NCBI GenBank assembly: GCA_963822145.1
Contig: CAWGGG010000001.1
Coordinates: 558,001 to 622,000 of the forward strand
Reading direction: 5' to 3'
DNA from: UBA5072 sp963822145
GTDB taxonomy: Bacteria; Bacteroidota; Bacteroidia; Bacteroidales; UBA10428
DNA: 64,000 nt
How positions within the stretch are numbered: the first letter of the stretch is position 1; every line of letters starts with the position of its first letter. Shown one piece after another: positions 1 through 9,143 of this stretch. The notes beneath the pieces are model-generated. The model saw nothing but the letters and a program-made list of their open reading frames with translations. It had not been told where the DNA came from and searched no databases. The position numbers and the translations under genes were made by a program.

Positions 1-24
1 ACATACAATCTGAAACACCCGATC

Positions 25-600
25 TTACTTCACCCCGTCAATTGCCGTGCAAAGCCTCCCAAAAATCTCTCCGATCGTACCCATACCATCCACCGCCCTG
101 AACTTTCCCTGCCCGCTGTAATAATCAATTACCGGTGCAGTCTCACGGTTATACACGGCAATACGGTTCTCAATCACTGAAATATCCTGGTCATCTGCCC
201 TGCCCGATACCTTGCCACGGCCCAACAAACGGTTCACCAACTCCTGCTTTTCAACCTCCAGGGCAACCATGATGCTGATGGATGTTTTTTTCCGCTTCAG
301 CAGGTCGTCCAGCGCACCAGCCTGGGCTTTGGTCCGTGGAAATCCGTCGAAAATAAAGCCATTGGCAACCTGATTCTGATCCAGCTTAACCTCGATCATG
401 CTGATGACAACTTCATCCGGGACCAGTTCTCCCTTATCCATGAATTTTTTTGCCTCTAATCCCAGAGGTGATTTGGCAGCAAGTTCCCCGCGAAGGATGT
501 CGCCTGTCGACAGGTGCACCAATTTATACTTTTCAATCAGGTTCACAGCCTGTGTCCCCTTACCGGCTCCCGGAGGGCCAAATAAAACAATATTTAACAT
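25..600 (-). CDS. adk: Adenylate kinase
   Basis: Interconverts ATP + AMP and 2 ADP in the cytoplasm. The P-loop GPPGAGKGT is at residues 8-16, the AMP-site motif FDGFPRT at 84-90, and a short LID with GRADD at 133-137. At 191 aa this is the usual length of the short-LID form found in Bacteroidota. The reading frame stays open about 100 bases further upstream, but that part overlaps the end of hpt and has no family similarity, so the ATG at 598-600 directly before LNIVLFGPP is taken as the start. It lies 46 bp downstream of hpt on the same strand and is probably co-transcribed with it. Confidence 0.97.
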   Translation of the reverse strand: MLNIVLFGPPGAGKGTQAVNLIEKYKLVHLSTGDILRGELAAKSPLGLEAKKFMDKGELVPDEVVISMIEVKLDQNQVANGFIFDGFPRTKAQAGALDDLLKRKKTSISIMVALEVEKQELVNRLLGRGKVSGRADDQDISVIENRIAVYNRETAPVIDYYSGQGKFRAVDGMGTIGEIFGRLCTAIDGVK

Positions 601-646
601 AGCAATCAGACAATTAAAGGGTAATAAATAATATATAAATGTATTT

Positions 647-1177
647 CTAGACCTTGTACAGACTGCGCAGGTTCCGGCCATAGCCCTGGTAATCGAGACC
701 ATATCCGACTACAAAGTCTTTGGGTATCTGGAATCCCACGTAATCAATCCTGATATCCTTGATAAAACACTCAGGTTTGAGCAGCAGGGTGGCTATAACG
801 ATCTTCCGGGGTCTGAAGCCCTTGATCTGGTTGATGATGCTCTCAATGGTGTTTCCGGTATCGATGATATCCTCAACAATCACCACCGTTTTGTCTTTCA
901 GATCCTCATTGATGCCGATGAGTCTTTTTACCAGTCCGGTGCTTGCAGTGCCCTGGTAGGAAGTCAGCTTTACAAATGAAACCACGGCGTTAAATGTTAT
1001 TTTACGCAACAGGTCAGAGGCAAACATGAACGCCCCGTTAAGGATGCCCAGAAAAACCACTTCTTCATTCTTCAGGTCAGCGTTCATCCGGTCGGCTATA
1101 CTCTGGACTTCTGCCTGGATTTTTTCCGCCGGGATATACAGGGTAAATTCCTTATCGTATAACGCAACTTTAGCCAT
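647..1177 (-). CDS. hpt: Hypoxanthine phosphoribosyltransferase
   Basis: Purine salvage: hypoxanthine or guanine + PRPP gives IMP or GMP. The PRPP-binding loop VVIVEDIIDTGNT lies at residues 98-110 of a 176-aa protein, the normal family length. The start is placed at MAKVALYDKEF; an upstream in-frame Met would add 11 residues that look like leader sequence. It is divergent from purE, so salvage and de novo purine genes share a 74-bp intergenic region, and it is followed by adk. All three genes deal with purine nucleotides. Confidence 0.95.
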   Translation of the reverse strand: MAKVALYDKEFTLYIPAEKIQAEVQSIADRMNADLKNEEVVFLGILNGAFMFASDLLRKITFNAVVSFVKLTSYQGTASTGLVKRLIGINEDLKDKTVVIVEDIIDTGNTIESIINQIKGFRPRKIVIATLLLKPECFIKDIRIDYVGFQIPKDFVVGYGLDYQGYGRNLRSLYKV

Positions 1178-1214
1178 GCAAGAGATCTCAATAAGACTCG
1201 CAAGATACAAATAT

Positions 1215-1246
1215 TTGACTTATATTAGGCTGGAATTTTAATTTTA
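1215..1246 (+). promoter_or_regulatory. Candidate Bacteroidota-type promoter of purE
   Basis: TTGAC at 1215-1219 and TAATTTTA at 1239-1246 are 24 bases apart start to start, the same spacing as in the gpsA promoter candidate. The second box matches the Bacteroidota -7 consensus TAnnTTTG except for its last base. The purE ATG at 1252 would sit within a few bases of the predicted transcription start. Confidence 0.45.
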
Positions 1247-1251
1247 CGCGA

Positions 1252-1758
1252 ATGAAGCCCCTTGTTAGCATTATCATGGGAAGTACCTCTGATTTCCCGG
1301 TTATGGAGGCAGCCGCCAAAATACTGGACGAATTTGAAATTCCCTTTGAAATCAATGCATTATCTGCACATCGCACACCTGCCGAAGTGGAAGTATTTGC
1401 CAAGGGTGCCGAGGCTCGTGGTCTGAAGGTTATTATTGCCGCCGCCGGTATGGCCGCTCATCTTCCGGGTGTGATCGCCTCCATGACTACCCTGCCGGTA
1501 ATCGGCGTACCCATTAAGGCATCGCTCGAAGGACTGGACGCACTCCTTGCCATTGTGCAAATGCCTCCCGGGATCCCTGTGGCCACCGTTGGTATAAATG
1601 CCTCCCAGAATGCAGGTATTCTGGCCGCACAGATTGTTTCCATGCAGGATGAGCGAGTAGCCGCGGCACTGAAGAAGCATAAGGAAGGTCTCAAAAAGAA
1701 AATCATAGATGCCAACAAAGAACTGTCCCAGATCAAGTTCACCTATAAAGTGGGATAG
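1252..1758 (+). CDS. purE: N5-carboxyaminoimidazole ribonucleotide mutase, PurE class I
   Basis: De novo purine synthesis: converts N5-CAIR to CAIR. The phosphate-binding start GSTSD is at residues 10-14, the active-site motif SAHRTP at 38-43, and the conserved AAAGMAAHLPG stretch follows near residue 64. The 168-aa length fits class I enzymes, which depend on PurK for N5-CAIR; no purK is visible in the window. It is transcribed away from hpt, and its promoter candidate lies almost on top of the ATG. Confidence 0.96.
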   Translation: MKPLVSIIMGSTSDFPVMEAAAKILDEFEIPFEINALSAHRTPAEVEVFAKGAEARGLKVIIAAAGMAAHLPGVIASMTTLPVIGVPIKASLEGLDALLAIVQMPPGIPVATVGINASQNAGILAAQIVSMQDERVAAALKKHKEGLKKKIIDANKELSQIKFTYKVG

Positions 1759-1840
1759 CACCCGGCAGTTTGCTGAACAACGTTAGAGGTTCGTTTATAA
1801 GTTTGAATTTCTGAATGTTATCGGATAATGTATCGTTGTC

Positions 1841-2659
1841 GTGAAAATAAGCCATTTCCTTGTATCACTGTTTGTGCTGCTCTGTTCAACCCGGAGCCCG
1901 GCTAGTGATCCGTTATTATCCTGTGGTTCAAGATCACAGGGATTGGCTGGTTCCCGTGTTATGCTTGCCGACAGCTGGTCGGGCTCCGGTAATCCTGCCG
2001 GAATGGCTGCACTCGATCGCCTGTCATTCAGCTTGTATTATGAAAACTATTATCTCCTGCCGGAAACAGGCCTGGGAGCCTTTGCCATCAGTATACCCAC
2101 CAAAACCGGGACCTTTGGCATGAATTGCATCACTTTCGGATACACCCTCTACCGTGAAAGCCGGATTGGCCTGTCGTATGGCAAAACGCTTGGCAGGAAG
2201 GTAAGGGCCGGTGTCGGATTGCATTACCTGAAAGTCCGTCAGGCAGCTGATTATGGCAATTTATCCGCCCTGGTACCCTCCCTGGGTATCCAGGTTCTGC
2301 CCTTCCAAAACCTGATCCTGGGTTTGCAGGTTTTTAATCCTGCAGGACAGCATTATGTTCCGTCTGGGTTCCTTTATCTTCCAATGGTGGTGCAAGCAGG
2401 ATTTGGCTGCCAGCTTGGCAAGGAATTTTTCATCAGCGCAGAAGCCGAAAAAAGATCCCGTGAATCGCTTACCTGCCGCGGCGGCATTGAAATCAACCTG
2501 CACCAGAAACTCATTTTTCGATTTGGCATTGCTTCAGGCGTCTTTCCAGGATATTCCTTTGGCCTGGGACTTCTTTTTCAATCTGTTACAATAGATATAG
2601 CCGTGATGCACCATCCCGTGCTTGGATTTAATCCATCGGTAACTTTCTCTTTTAATTAA
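1841..2659 (+). CDS. PorV/PorQ-like outer-membrane beta-barrel protein
   Basis: A 272-aa secreted protein with a GTG start and an N-terminal signal peptide (about residues 1-21). After the signal comes a segment reading GLAGSRVMLADSWSGSGNPAG. This resembles the GAxxxAMGxxxVAxxDxxxxxxNPAG signature of PorV/PorQ and related barrels that work with type IX secretion or the cell surface. Alternating hydrophobic strands continue to the C-terminus. It may be a PorQ-like assembly factor or an orphan barrel; the sequence does not decide. It stands 82 bp after purE, with no partner gene beside it. Confidence 0.7.
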   Translation: MKISHFLVSLFVLLCSTRSPASDPLLSCGSRSQGLAGSRVMLADSWSGSGNPAGMAALDRLSFSLYYENYYLLPETGLGAFAISIPTKTGTFGMNCITFGYTLYRESRIGLSYGKTLGRKVRAGVGLHYLKVRQAADYGNLSALVPSLGIQVLPFQNLILGLQVFNPAGQHYVPSGFLYLPMVVQAGFGCQLGKEFFISAEAEKRSRESLTCRGGIEINLHQKLIFRFGIASGVFPGYSFGLGLLFQSVTIDIAVMHHPVLGFNPSVTFSFN

Positions 2660-2665
2660 ACCTGA

Positions 2666-2697
2666 TTGACCTGAATAAATTATAAATACTAATTTTG
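2666..2697 (+). promoter_or_regulatory. Candidate promoter of gpsA-pgi
   Basis: TTGAC at 2666-2670 and a perfect TAnnTTTG box (TAATTTTG) at 2690-2697, 24 bases apart start to start, match the Bacteroidota -33/-7 arrangement. The predicted start near 2703 leaves a leader of about 20 bases before the gpsA ATG. Confidence 0.6.
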
Positions 2698-2722
2698 CAG
2701 TTCACTAAAGAGACAAACCAAG

Positions 2723-3718
2723 ATGTCTGTTCTGCCTAAGGTTGCAATCATGGGAAGCGGTAGCTGGGCTACCGCACTGGCAAAACTGGTTTTAAACAAC
2801 ACTACGGAGATTAATTGGTTTGTCCGGTCAGAAGAAACCATTGATTATTTTCGCAAATTCAGGCATAACCCTAAATACATCAGCGATATAGAGTTTGACA
2901 TTTCCCGCATCCATTTTTTTAATTCCATAACAGATGCCATAGCTTCATCCGATATACTTGTTTTTGCCATTCCCGCACCTTTCCTGAAAGAAACCCTTGG
3001 AGATTTCCTGAACGGTTTCGCTGAAAAAACCATAATTTCTGCCATTAAGGGAATTATACCGGTTGAAAACCTGACCGTGGCGGAGTTCTTTAACAATAAT
3101 TACCAGGTGCCTTTCAAGAACATCAGCATCATCAGCGGCCCCTGTCATGCAGAGGAAATAGCCCTGGAGCGGCTTTCATACCTTACCATCGCTTCCTCTT
3201 CCAAAGAAAGATCGGATGAACTCGCGACTATGTTCAAATGCCATTACGTCAAGGTGAATTCCTCCGAGGATATATACGGTACCGAATATGCTGCCGTATT
3301 GAAGAATATCTTTGCCATTGCCGCGGGTATTTGTCACGGTTTGGGTTATGGCGACAATTTCCAGGCAGTTCTGGTATCCAATGCCATGCAGGAGATCAAG
3401 AGATTCCTGGCCAAAACATACAAGAGCAAACGAAAACTATTAAGTTCCCCTTACCTCGGTGACGTGATGGTAACCGCCTACTCCCAGTTCAGTCGCAACA
3501 GGACCTTTGGCATGATGATCGGGAAAGGGTATTCTGTAAAAACCGCCCAGCTCGAAATGAACATGATTGCCGAAGGATATTATGCCGTTGCCTGTATCCG
3601 GGAAATGAACAAGAATCACGGGGTTAACATGCCCATTATCGATGCCGTTTACCATATCCTCTATGATAAGGTATCTCCCGCACTTGAAATAAAATTACTC
3701 ACTGAAAAACTCAAATAA
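2723..3718 (+). CDS. gpsA: NAD(P)-dependent glycerol-3-phosphate dehydrogenase
   Basis: Reduces dihydroxyacetone phosphate to sn-glycerol 3-phosphate for phospholipid synthesis. The Rossmann dinucleotide loop GSGSWATA is at residues 11-18, and the catalytic lysine in GTEYAAVLKNIFAIA falls at K194. The length of 331 aa is normal. It is followed after 11 bp by pgi on the same strand, a likely two-gene operon linking glycolytic intermediates to lipid precursors. Confidence 0.96.
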   Translation: MSVLPKVAIMGSGSWATALAKLVLNNTTEINWFVRSEETIDYFRKFRHNPKYISDIEFDISRIHFFNSITDAIASSDILVFAIPAPFLKETLGDFLNGFAEKTIISAIKGIIPVENLTVAEFFNNNYQVPFKNISIISGPCHAEEIALERLSYLTIASSSKERSDELATMFKCHYVKVNSSEDIYGTEYAAVLKNIFAIAAGICHGLGYGDNFQAVLVSNAMQEIKRFLAKTYKSKRKLLSSPYLGDVMVTAYSQFSRNRTFGMMIGKGYSVKTAQLEMNMIAEGYYAVACIREMNKNHGVNMPIIDAVYHILYDKVSPALEIKLLTEKLK

Positions 3719-3729
3719 AACCTTAAGCC

Positions 3730-5073
3730 ATGGAATCTATAAAAGTCGACATCAGTAAAATATTCGGTTTTGTTCCTCAGGAAGATGTCTATGGTCTGTC
3801 ATCAAAAGCCATTGAATACGCCAGGGCATTGGAAAAAAAGACCGGCAAGGGAAATGATTTTCTTGGCTGGGTAAACCTTCCTTCCTCCATTAACGATGCT
3901 GAACTTCAGGATATTGAAAAAACCTCTGCCCTCATCGGTAAACAGATCGATGCAGTTGTTGTTATCGGCATAGGAGGATCATACCTGGGAACCCGCGCTG
4001 TTTCCGAAACCTTATCACATACTTTCCTGCAGCTGAAAAAAGAAAGAAAGCACCCCATCATCCTGTATGCGGGTCACAATATCGGTGAGGATTACCTGAA
4101 TGAATTGGTGGAAATACTCGACCACATGAAGTATGCCATCGTGGTGATCTCGAAATCGGGTACTACCACCGAGCCAGCCATCGCTTTCAGGATCCTGAAA
4201 AATCACCTGGAAAAGAAAGTGGGCAGGACTGCCGCAAAAGATCTGATTGTTGCCGTCACCGATTCCAGCAGGGGGGCTTTGCGTGTAACTGCCACACAGG
4301 AGGGTTATAAGACTTACGTCATTCCTGATGATGTCGGTGGCCGTTATTCCGTGCTCACACCGGTAGGCCTTGTTCCACTGGCCATTGCAGGATTTGACAT
4401 CCGTGCCCTGGTTAAAGGAGCCAGGGATATGGAAAAAACAACATCCTCCTCCACGCCCTTTGAACAAAATCCTGCCTGCCTCTATGCCGCTGCTCGCAAC
4501 ATGCTATACCGCTCCGGCAAAAAGATTGAGATCCTGGCCAACTTTGAAAACAAATTGCATTTCCTGGCTGAATGGTGGAAACAGCTTTATGGTGAAAGTG
4601 AGGGTAAGGAAGGAAAAGGTATCTTCCCGGCCAGCGTTGATTTTTCAGCTGATCTTCACTCAATGGGTCAGTATATTCAGGAAGGGGAGCGCCTGCTCAT
4701 AGAAACCGTCATCTCAGTATCTGAAACCAAAACCCGGCTGATAATACCTAAAGACAAGGAAGATCTGGATGGATTGAATTATATTGCCGGAAAACAGGTG
4801 GATACGGTGAATAAAATGGCCGAGCTGGGCACCATGCTGGCCCATGTCGACGGAGGTGTTCCCAATATCCGCATCGAGTTGCCCAAACTCAATGAATACT
4901 ATCTCGGACAGTTGATGTATTTCTTTGAAAAAGCCTGCGGTATCAGCGGATATCTGTTGGGTGTGAATCCTTTTGATCAACCAGGCGTGGAAACGTATAA
5001 GAAAAACATGTTTGCCCTTCTTGAAAAAAGAGGGTATGAGGAAGAAACAAAAAAAATCAAAGGCCGGATTTAA
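3730..5073 (+). CDS. pgi: Glucose-6-phosphate isomerase
   Basis: Interconverts glucose 6-phosphate and fructose 6-phosphate. It has paired SIS domains: GIGGSYLGTRAVSE near residue 78, the phosphate-binding KSGTTTE at 142-148, DVGGRYSVLT in the middle, and the C-terminal signature around FDQPGVETYKKN. At 447 aa it belongs to the short type known from Bacillus and Bacteroidota rather than the ~550-aa type. It lies 11 bp after gpsA. Confidence 0.96.
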   Translation: MESIKVDISKIFGFVPQEDVYGLSSKAIEYARALEKKTGKGNDFLGWVNLPSSINDAELQDIEKTSALIGKQIDAVVVIGIGGSYLGTRAVSETLSHTFLQLKKERKHPIILYAGHNIGEDYLNELVEILDHMKYAIVVISKSGTTTEPAIAFRILKNHLEKKVGRTAAKDLIVAVTDSSRGALRVTATQEGYKTYVIPDDVGGRYSVLTPVGLVPLAIAGFDIRALVKGARDMEKTTSSSTPFEQNPACLYAAARNMLYRSGKKIEILANFENKLHFLAEWWKQLYGESEGKEGKGIFPASVDFSADLHSMGQYIQEGERLLIETVISVSETKTRLIIPKDKEDLDGLNYIAGKQVDTVNKMAELGTMLAHVDGGVPNIRIELPKLNEYYLGQLMYFFEKACGISGYLLGVNPFDQPGVETYKKNMFALLEKRGYEEETKKIKGRI

Positions 5074-5154
5074 AAAATAATCTTATGCCGGGTTTGGTTT
5101 AAGACTGCGCCCAGCGCATGTCTGTAGCTCACACCAAATAATTCTTTTCCCGTT

Positions 5155-5223
5155 AATTACTTTTGATAAGTAATTTGCACAATTATTGTAGGTATTTTAT
5201 TGAATCGTTAACTTTATAACGAT
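5155..5223. promoter_or_regulatory. Two inverted repeats in the acpH leader region
   Basis: AATTACTT (5155-5162) and AAGTAATT (5168-5175) form a perfect 8-bp inverted repeat with a 5-base gap. ATCGTTA (5204-5210) and TAACGAT (5217-5223) form a second one with 7-bp arms. Both lie in the AT-rich gap between pgi and the acpH-like gene and could be operator sites or a weak hairpin. The rest of 5074-5249 shows nothing recognisable. Confidence 0.3.
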
Positions 5224-5249
5224 TTGAATATATATACAATATATCTGTT

Positions 5250-5879
5250 TTGAACTATTTAGCCCATATCTATCTATCGGGCACCAATGAAGAAATCCTG
5301 GTGGGAAACTTTATTGGCGATTATGTCAAGGGGTTTGAACTGGCGCGCTATTCCGAATGGGTTCGGAAAGGCATTATGCTGCACCGTCATATCGATTCCT
5401 TCACTGACACCAACCTGATTGTTAAACAAAGCAAGTCAAGGATCGTAGAGCGTTACCGGAAATATGCCGGCATTATTATTGACATTTTCTATGATCACTT
5501 TCTGGTCAGGGGATGGGCTACTTATTCCAACCAGCCAATCAACGATTTTGTCCTGCAGGTGCATGGCACCCTTTGCCGTCATATGGAAGAACTACCCGAA
5601 GGGGTGCAGCTTTTCCTTCCATCTTTTATCAAGAACAACTGGATTCAGAAGTACTCCACCATCGAGGGCATCGAGGATATCCTGCACCGGATGTCAAGCC
5701 GGACCACCTTGCCTGAAGAGACCGAATTTGCCATCAGGGTATTACGGGAAGATTATGATAAGTTTGAATCTGAGTTTACAGCTTTTTTCCCGTCGCTGAT
5801 CAGTTATGTTTCAAAATCCTTCGGAATCATGCTCGATCACGAAGAGTACCCTCCGGGTATTATTGCCCTGTCCTCCTGA
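5250..5879 (+). CDS. acpH: Acyl carrier protein phosphodiesterase (AcpH/DUF479 family)
   Basis: This HD-like hydrolase family includes E. coli AcpH, which removes the 4'-phosphopantetheine group from ACP. The start MNYLAHIYLS and the metal-ligand-rich motifs GNFIGDYVKG and GIMLHRHIDSFTD are characteristic. The start codon is TTG, because the canonical N-terminus begins exactly there and no ATG is available. The length of 209 aa is normal. It converges on rodA with only 13 bp between the stop codons. The substrate in Bacteroidota is untested, so the exact reaction is less certain than the family. Confidence 0.85.
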   Translation: MNYLAHIYLSGTNEEILVGNFIGDYVKGFELARYSEWVRKGIMLHRHIDSFTDTNLIVKQSKSRIVERYRKYAGIIIDIFYDHFLVRGWATYSNQPINDFVLQVHGTLCRHMEELPEGVQLFLPSFIKNNWIQKYSTIEGIEDILHRMSSRTTLPEETEFAIRVLREDYDKFESEFTAFFPSLISYVSKSFGIMLDHEEYPPGIIALSS

Positions 5880-5892
5880 ATATCCCTGAAGT

Positions 5893-7317
5893 TTATTTTG
5901 TGTAAATCTTCCTGACGGAATCAAGCCGGACCAGGATGAATAAGAGTAGTGTAAAAGCCAACATGGAGGATCCGCCATAGCTGAAAAACGGCAGGGGAAT
6001 TCCGATGACCGGGAACAATCCGATGGTCATTCCCATGTTTACGGCAAAATGGAAGAATAAAATGGATGCCACTCCATAGCCATAAATGCGTGTGAATTGT
6101 GATCGCTGGCGCTCAGCGAGGAACAATATCCTGATAAGCAATCCGGCATATAACAGGATGGCAATGGTGGTTCCGAGAAATCCCCACTCCTCTCCCACGG
6201 TGCAAAAGATAAAATCCGTACTTTGTTCCGGCACAAAATCGAGCTTGGTTTGCGTTCCCTTTAAATATCCTTTGCCGAGGAAGCCCCCTGAACCAATCGC
6301 TATTTTCGATTGGTTCAGGTTATATCCCACGTTCCGGACATCCGTTTCTTTCCCCAGCAGGATATTCACACGTGTCTGCTGGTGGGGCTTCAAAACGTTG
6401 TGAAATACATAATCCACCGAATAGGTGAAACCAATGAACCCATAAAGGAAAATAAGCACCAGCAATACATTTTTGATTTTTTTGGAAAGGGAAATTATTA
6501 CAAAAATCACAGAGGATATAGCAAGTGCAAGAAGCAGCATGGTATAAGAAATGAAGGTCATGTTAAGCAAAGGAGCACCGTAACGTATTCCAAAATAAGA
6601 TGCTGTTATCACAACTGCCCCCCATACCGCATGGCTTGCTTTATTGTCAATGGCGCCAAAAATAACCAATGCCAGGATGATCAGGATCAGGATCACTGTT
6701 GTATTGGAAAGCAGCAATGTCATGAGAAACAGAACGGTTATAAAAAGGCTTAACGCCATGATCCAACCCGGCATACCTTCACGATACATGAGCAGGATAA
6801 AGCAACTGAATACCAGGGCCGTTCCCCAATCGGGCTGGAGGCTGATCAGTCCTATCGGTAATCCGATAATTACACCCATCACCACCATGGATTTCCAGGT
6901 CCAGAGCTTGATGTTATAACCACTCAGATATCGGGCTATGGCCAGGGCAGTAGCAATCTTAACAAATTCCGAAGGCTGGAGATTGAATCCCATGATACGG
7001 ATCCAGGACTGGGAATTGTTTACCTTAACGCCAACCACCAGCACCGCAATCAGCAGGAGGATCGAAAAACCGTAAATAACCCAGGCAAAGAAATGGTAAA
7101 ACCGGTAATCAAGGGCAAAAAGCAGGATGATCATAACAAAGGAAACCAGGATCCACAGGAGCTGGTCGCCGTAGTTCTGCCTGATGTTGAAAACTGTTGT
7201 AAACTGCTCGTTGTAAGAAGATGCCAGTATATTCATCCAGCCAAAGATCACCAGCAGGAGATATAAACCAACTGTAATCCAGTCGATTTCTTCGCTCAGG
7301 TTAATTTTATCAATCAT
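5893..7317 (-). CDS. rodA: Rod-shape peptidoglycan polymerase RodA (SEDS family)
   Basis: SEDS glycosyltransferase that polymerises lipid II during cylindrical elongation, working with PBP2. About ten membrane helices; the conserved segments LQPSEFVKIATALAIARYL and LQPDWGTALVF, and the C-terminal FFSYGGSSMLAF, are all present. At 474 aa it is longer than E. coli RodA (370 aa), with extra helices in the middle as in Bacteroidota homologues. Its start overlaps the end of the PBP2 gene by 4 bp, so the two are probably translationally coupled. Confidence 0.95.
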   Translation of the reverse strand: MIDKINLSEEIDWITVGLYLLLVIFGWMNILASSYNEQFTTVFNIRQNYGDQLLWILVSFVMIILLFALDYRFYHFFAWVIYGFSILLLIAVLVVGVKVNNSQSWIRIMGFNLQPSEFVKIATALAIARYLSGYNIKLWTWKSMVVMGVIIGLPIGLISLQPDWGTALVFSCFILLMYREGMPGWIMALSLFITVLFLMTLLLSNTTVILILIILALVIFGAIDNKASHAVWGAVVITASYFGIRYGAPLLNMTFISYTMLLLALAISSVIFVIISLSKKIKNVLLVLIFLYGFIGFTYSVDYVFHNVLKPHQQTRVNILLGKETDVRNVGYNLNQSKIAIGSGGFLGKGYLKGTQTKLDFVPEQSTDFIFCTVGEEWGFLGTTIAILLYAGLLIRILFLAERQRSQFTRIYGYGVASILFFHFAVNMGMTIGLFPVIGIPLPFFSYGGSSMLAFTLLLFILVRLDSVRKIYTK

Positions 7318-9143
7318 TTGCTGTACAAAAGATTACCGTTAAGTATCCTGGCTTCCACCCATTTCCGGCCCGGGGATATGGTGTCGGTCAGGTATTTCTC
7401 GATCATCAGGCTGGCAATGGGCGCCGCATATGAAGCTCCCCATTCACCATGCTCCACATAAACTGAAATGGCGATTTTAGGATTGTCCTTCGGGGCAAAG
7501 GCGATAAAAACGGAATGGTCTTTTCCGTGGGGATTTTGCGCCGTACCGGTCTTGCCGCAAACAATGATATCCGGAAGCTGCGCAATACCTGCCGTTCTTC
7601 CCGGGCCACCGTTTACTGCGAGCTCCATGCCTTTCACCACGATGCCGAAATTGGCGGTATCAATCCTGATGTGTTGTTTCACATTGAACCGGCGTTCGAT
7701 CGTATCCAATCCCTGTATTTGCTTTACCACATGGGGAATAATATAATAGCCGCGGTTGGCGATGGCAGCTGTAAAGTTGGCCATCTGCAATGGTGTAACC
7801 AGAATTTCACCCTGTCCGATGGACAGCGATATGGTAGTCAGCGCGTTCCAGTGATTGGCCCCGTAATATCGGTCATAATAACTTGTCGGGGCAATAAAGC
7901 CTTTCAGCTCGTTGGTAAAATCTGAATTGAGCCGGTTCCCGATGCCAAAGGACATTACATAATCGCGCCAGGCAGTATAGGCCTGCTCGGCGTTGGCATA
8001 TCCCGGATTTTCAATGATGCGTCTGTAAACGTTGCAAAAGTAAGCATTGCAGGAGTTCTCAATACCATGCAGCAAATTGAGCGGACTGCTGTGGATATGG
8101 CAGCCCACACTAACCCCGCGTGCATAGAACCCCTGGCTGCATGAAAAGGATGAATTTACACTGATCACGCCTTCCTGCAGTCCGATCAGGGCCTGAATGG
8201 GTTTGAAGGTTGATCCCGGAGGATAGTTTGCCATTAGGGCACGGTTGTATAAAGGCTTCAGCAGGGAATCCCTTTCCAATTTAGTATAATTCGGCGTTCG
8301 CGCACGTCCCACCAGCAATGAGGGTTTATAGGAGGGTGATGATATCAGGGCCAGGATTTCACCTGTTGCCGGTTCAACGGCCACTATACTTCCTCTGTAA
8401 TTTTTCATCAGGGTTTCGCCGTATTCCTGCAAGTCTGTATTTATGGTGCACACCAGGTTCTTGCCTACAATGGCATCTTTGTCAAACCTGCCATCCTGGT
8501 AAGGTCCTTTGACCCGGCCATGCACATCCACAAGCAATACTTCCTGACCCTTGGTGCCTTTCAGCACATTTTCATAATATCCTTCAATGCCACTTATGCC
8601 GATATAGTCACCCATCACGTAATCAGCGTTTGAAGCGATCGTCTTTTCGTCAACTTCACCAACATATCCCAGGAGGTGTGCCGCAAATTCGTGGCTGTAT
8701 TTGCGCAGCGTACGGGTCCTTACATAGAAGCCCGGGAATTTATACATTCTTTCCTGCAACCGTGCATAGGTCTCAAGTGATATTTGCTTTATAAAAGGTT
8801 CGCGGCGGTACCGGGGATTAAAAGACCTTGAAATGCCCTGACGCAGCCTGTCGAGGTTTATGCCAAGGATCTGACAGAGTTCAGTGCTGTCAAAGGACTT
8901 GAGTTCATAAGGCGCTATCATCAGGTCATATGCCGGCATATTGTAAACCAGCAACTCCCCATTGCGATCATACACCAGTCCGCGTGCAGGGTAAAGGATC
9001 TCAATACGTTTGGAATTGTTTTCCGCGCTTAACTTGTAGCTGGAATCGATAACCTGGATATAAAAGAGGCGGATGATCAACGCCAGCGCAGCCAGTATAA
9101 TGATTCCGGCAATAATGTTCCTTCGGGTTGAGAACTGGTCCAT
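7314..9143 (-). CDS. mrdA: Penicillin-binding protein 2 (class B transpeptidase)
   Basis: Cross-links peptidoglycan in the elongasome. A membrane anchor at residues 10-30 is followed by a PBP dimerisation domain and a transpeptidase domain. The catalytic motif STFK has Ser311, with SCN at 364-366 and KTG at 531-533. The length of 609 aa is typical. It abuts mreD (no gap) and overlaps rodA by 4 bp. Confidence 0.96.
   Translation of the reverse strand: MDQFSTRRNIIAGIIILAALALIIRLFYIQVIDSSYKLSAENNSKRIEILYPARGLVYDRNGELLVYNMPAYDLMIAPYELKSFDSTELCQILGINLDRLRQGISRSFNPRYRREPFIKQISLETYARLQERMYKFPGFYVRTRTLRKYSHEFAAHLLGYVGEVDEKTIASNADYVMGDYIGISGIEGYYENVLKGTKGQEVLLVDVHGRVKGPYQDGRFDKDAIVGKNLVCTINTDLQEYGETLMKNYRGSIVAVEPATGEILALISSPSYKPSLLVGRARTPNYTKLERDSLLKPLYNRALMANYPPGSTFKPIQALIGLQEGVISVNSSFSCSQGFYARGVSVGCHIHSSPLNLLHGIENSCNAYFCNVYRRIIENPGYANAEQAYTAWRDYVMSFGIGNRLNSDFTNELKGFIAPTSYYDRYYGANHWNALTTISLSIGQGEILVTPLQMANFTAAIANRGYYIIPHVVKQIQGLDTIERRFNVKQHIRIDTANFGIVVKGMELAVNGGPGRTAGIAQLPDIIVCGKTGTAQNPHGKDHSVFIAFAPKDNPKIAISVYVEHGEWGASYAAPIASLMIEKYLTDTISPGRKWVEARILNGNLLYSK

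Noticed and set aside
5074..5249. Possible small RNA or riboswitch before the acpH-like gene
   Set aside because: Only two short AT-rich inverted repeats are visible; they fit no known riboswitch class that I can recognise.
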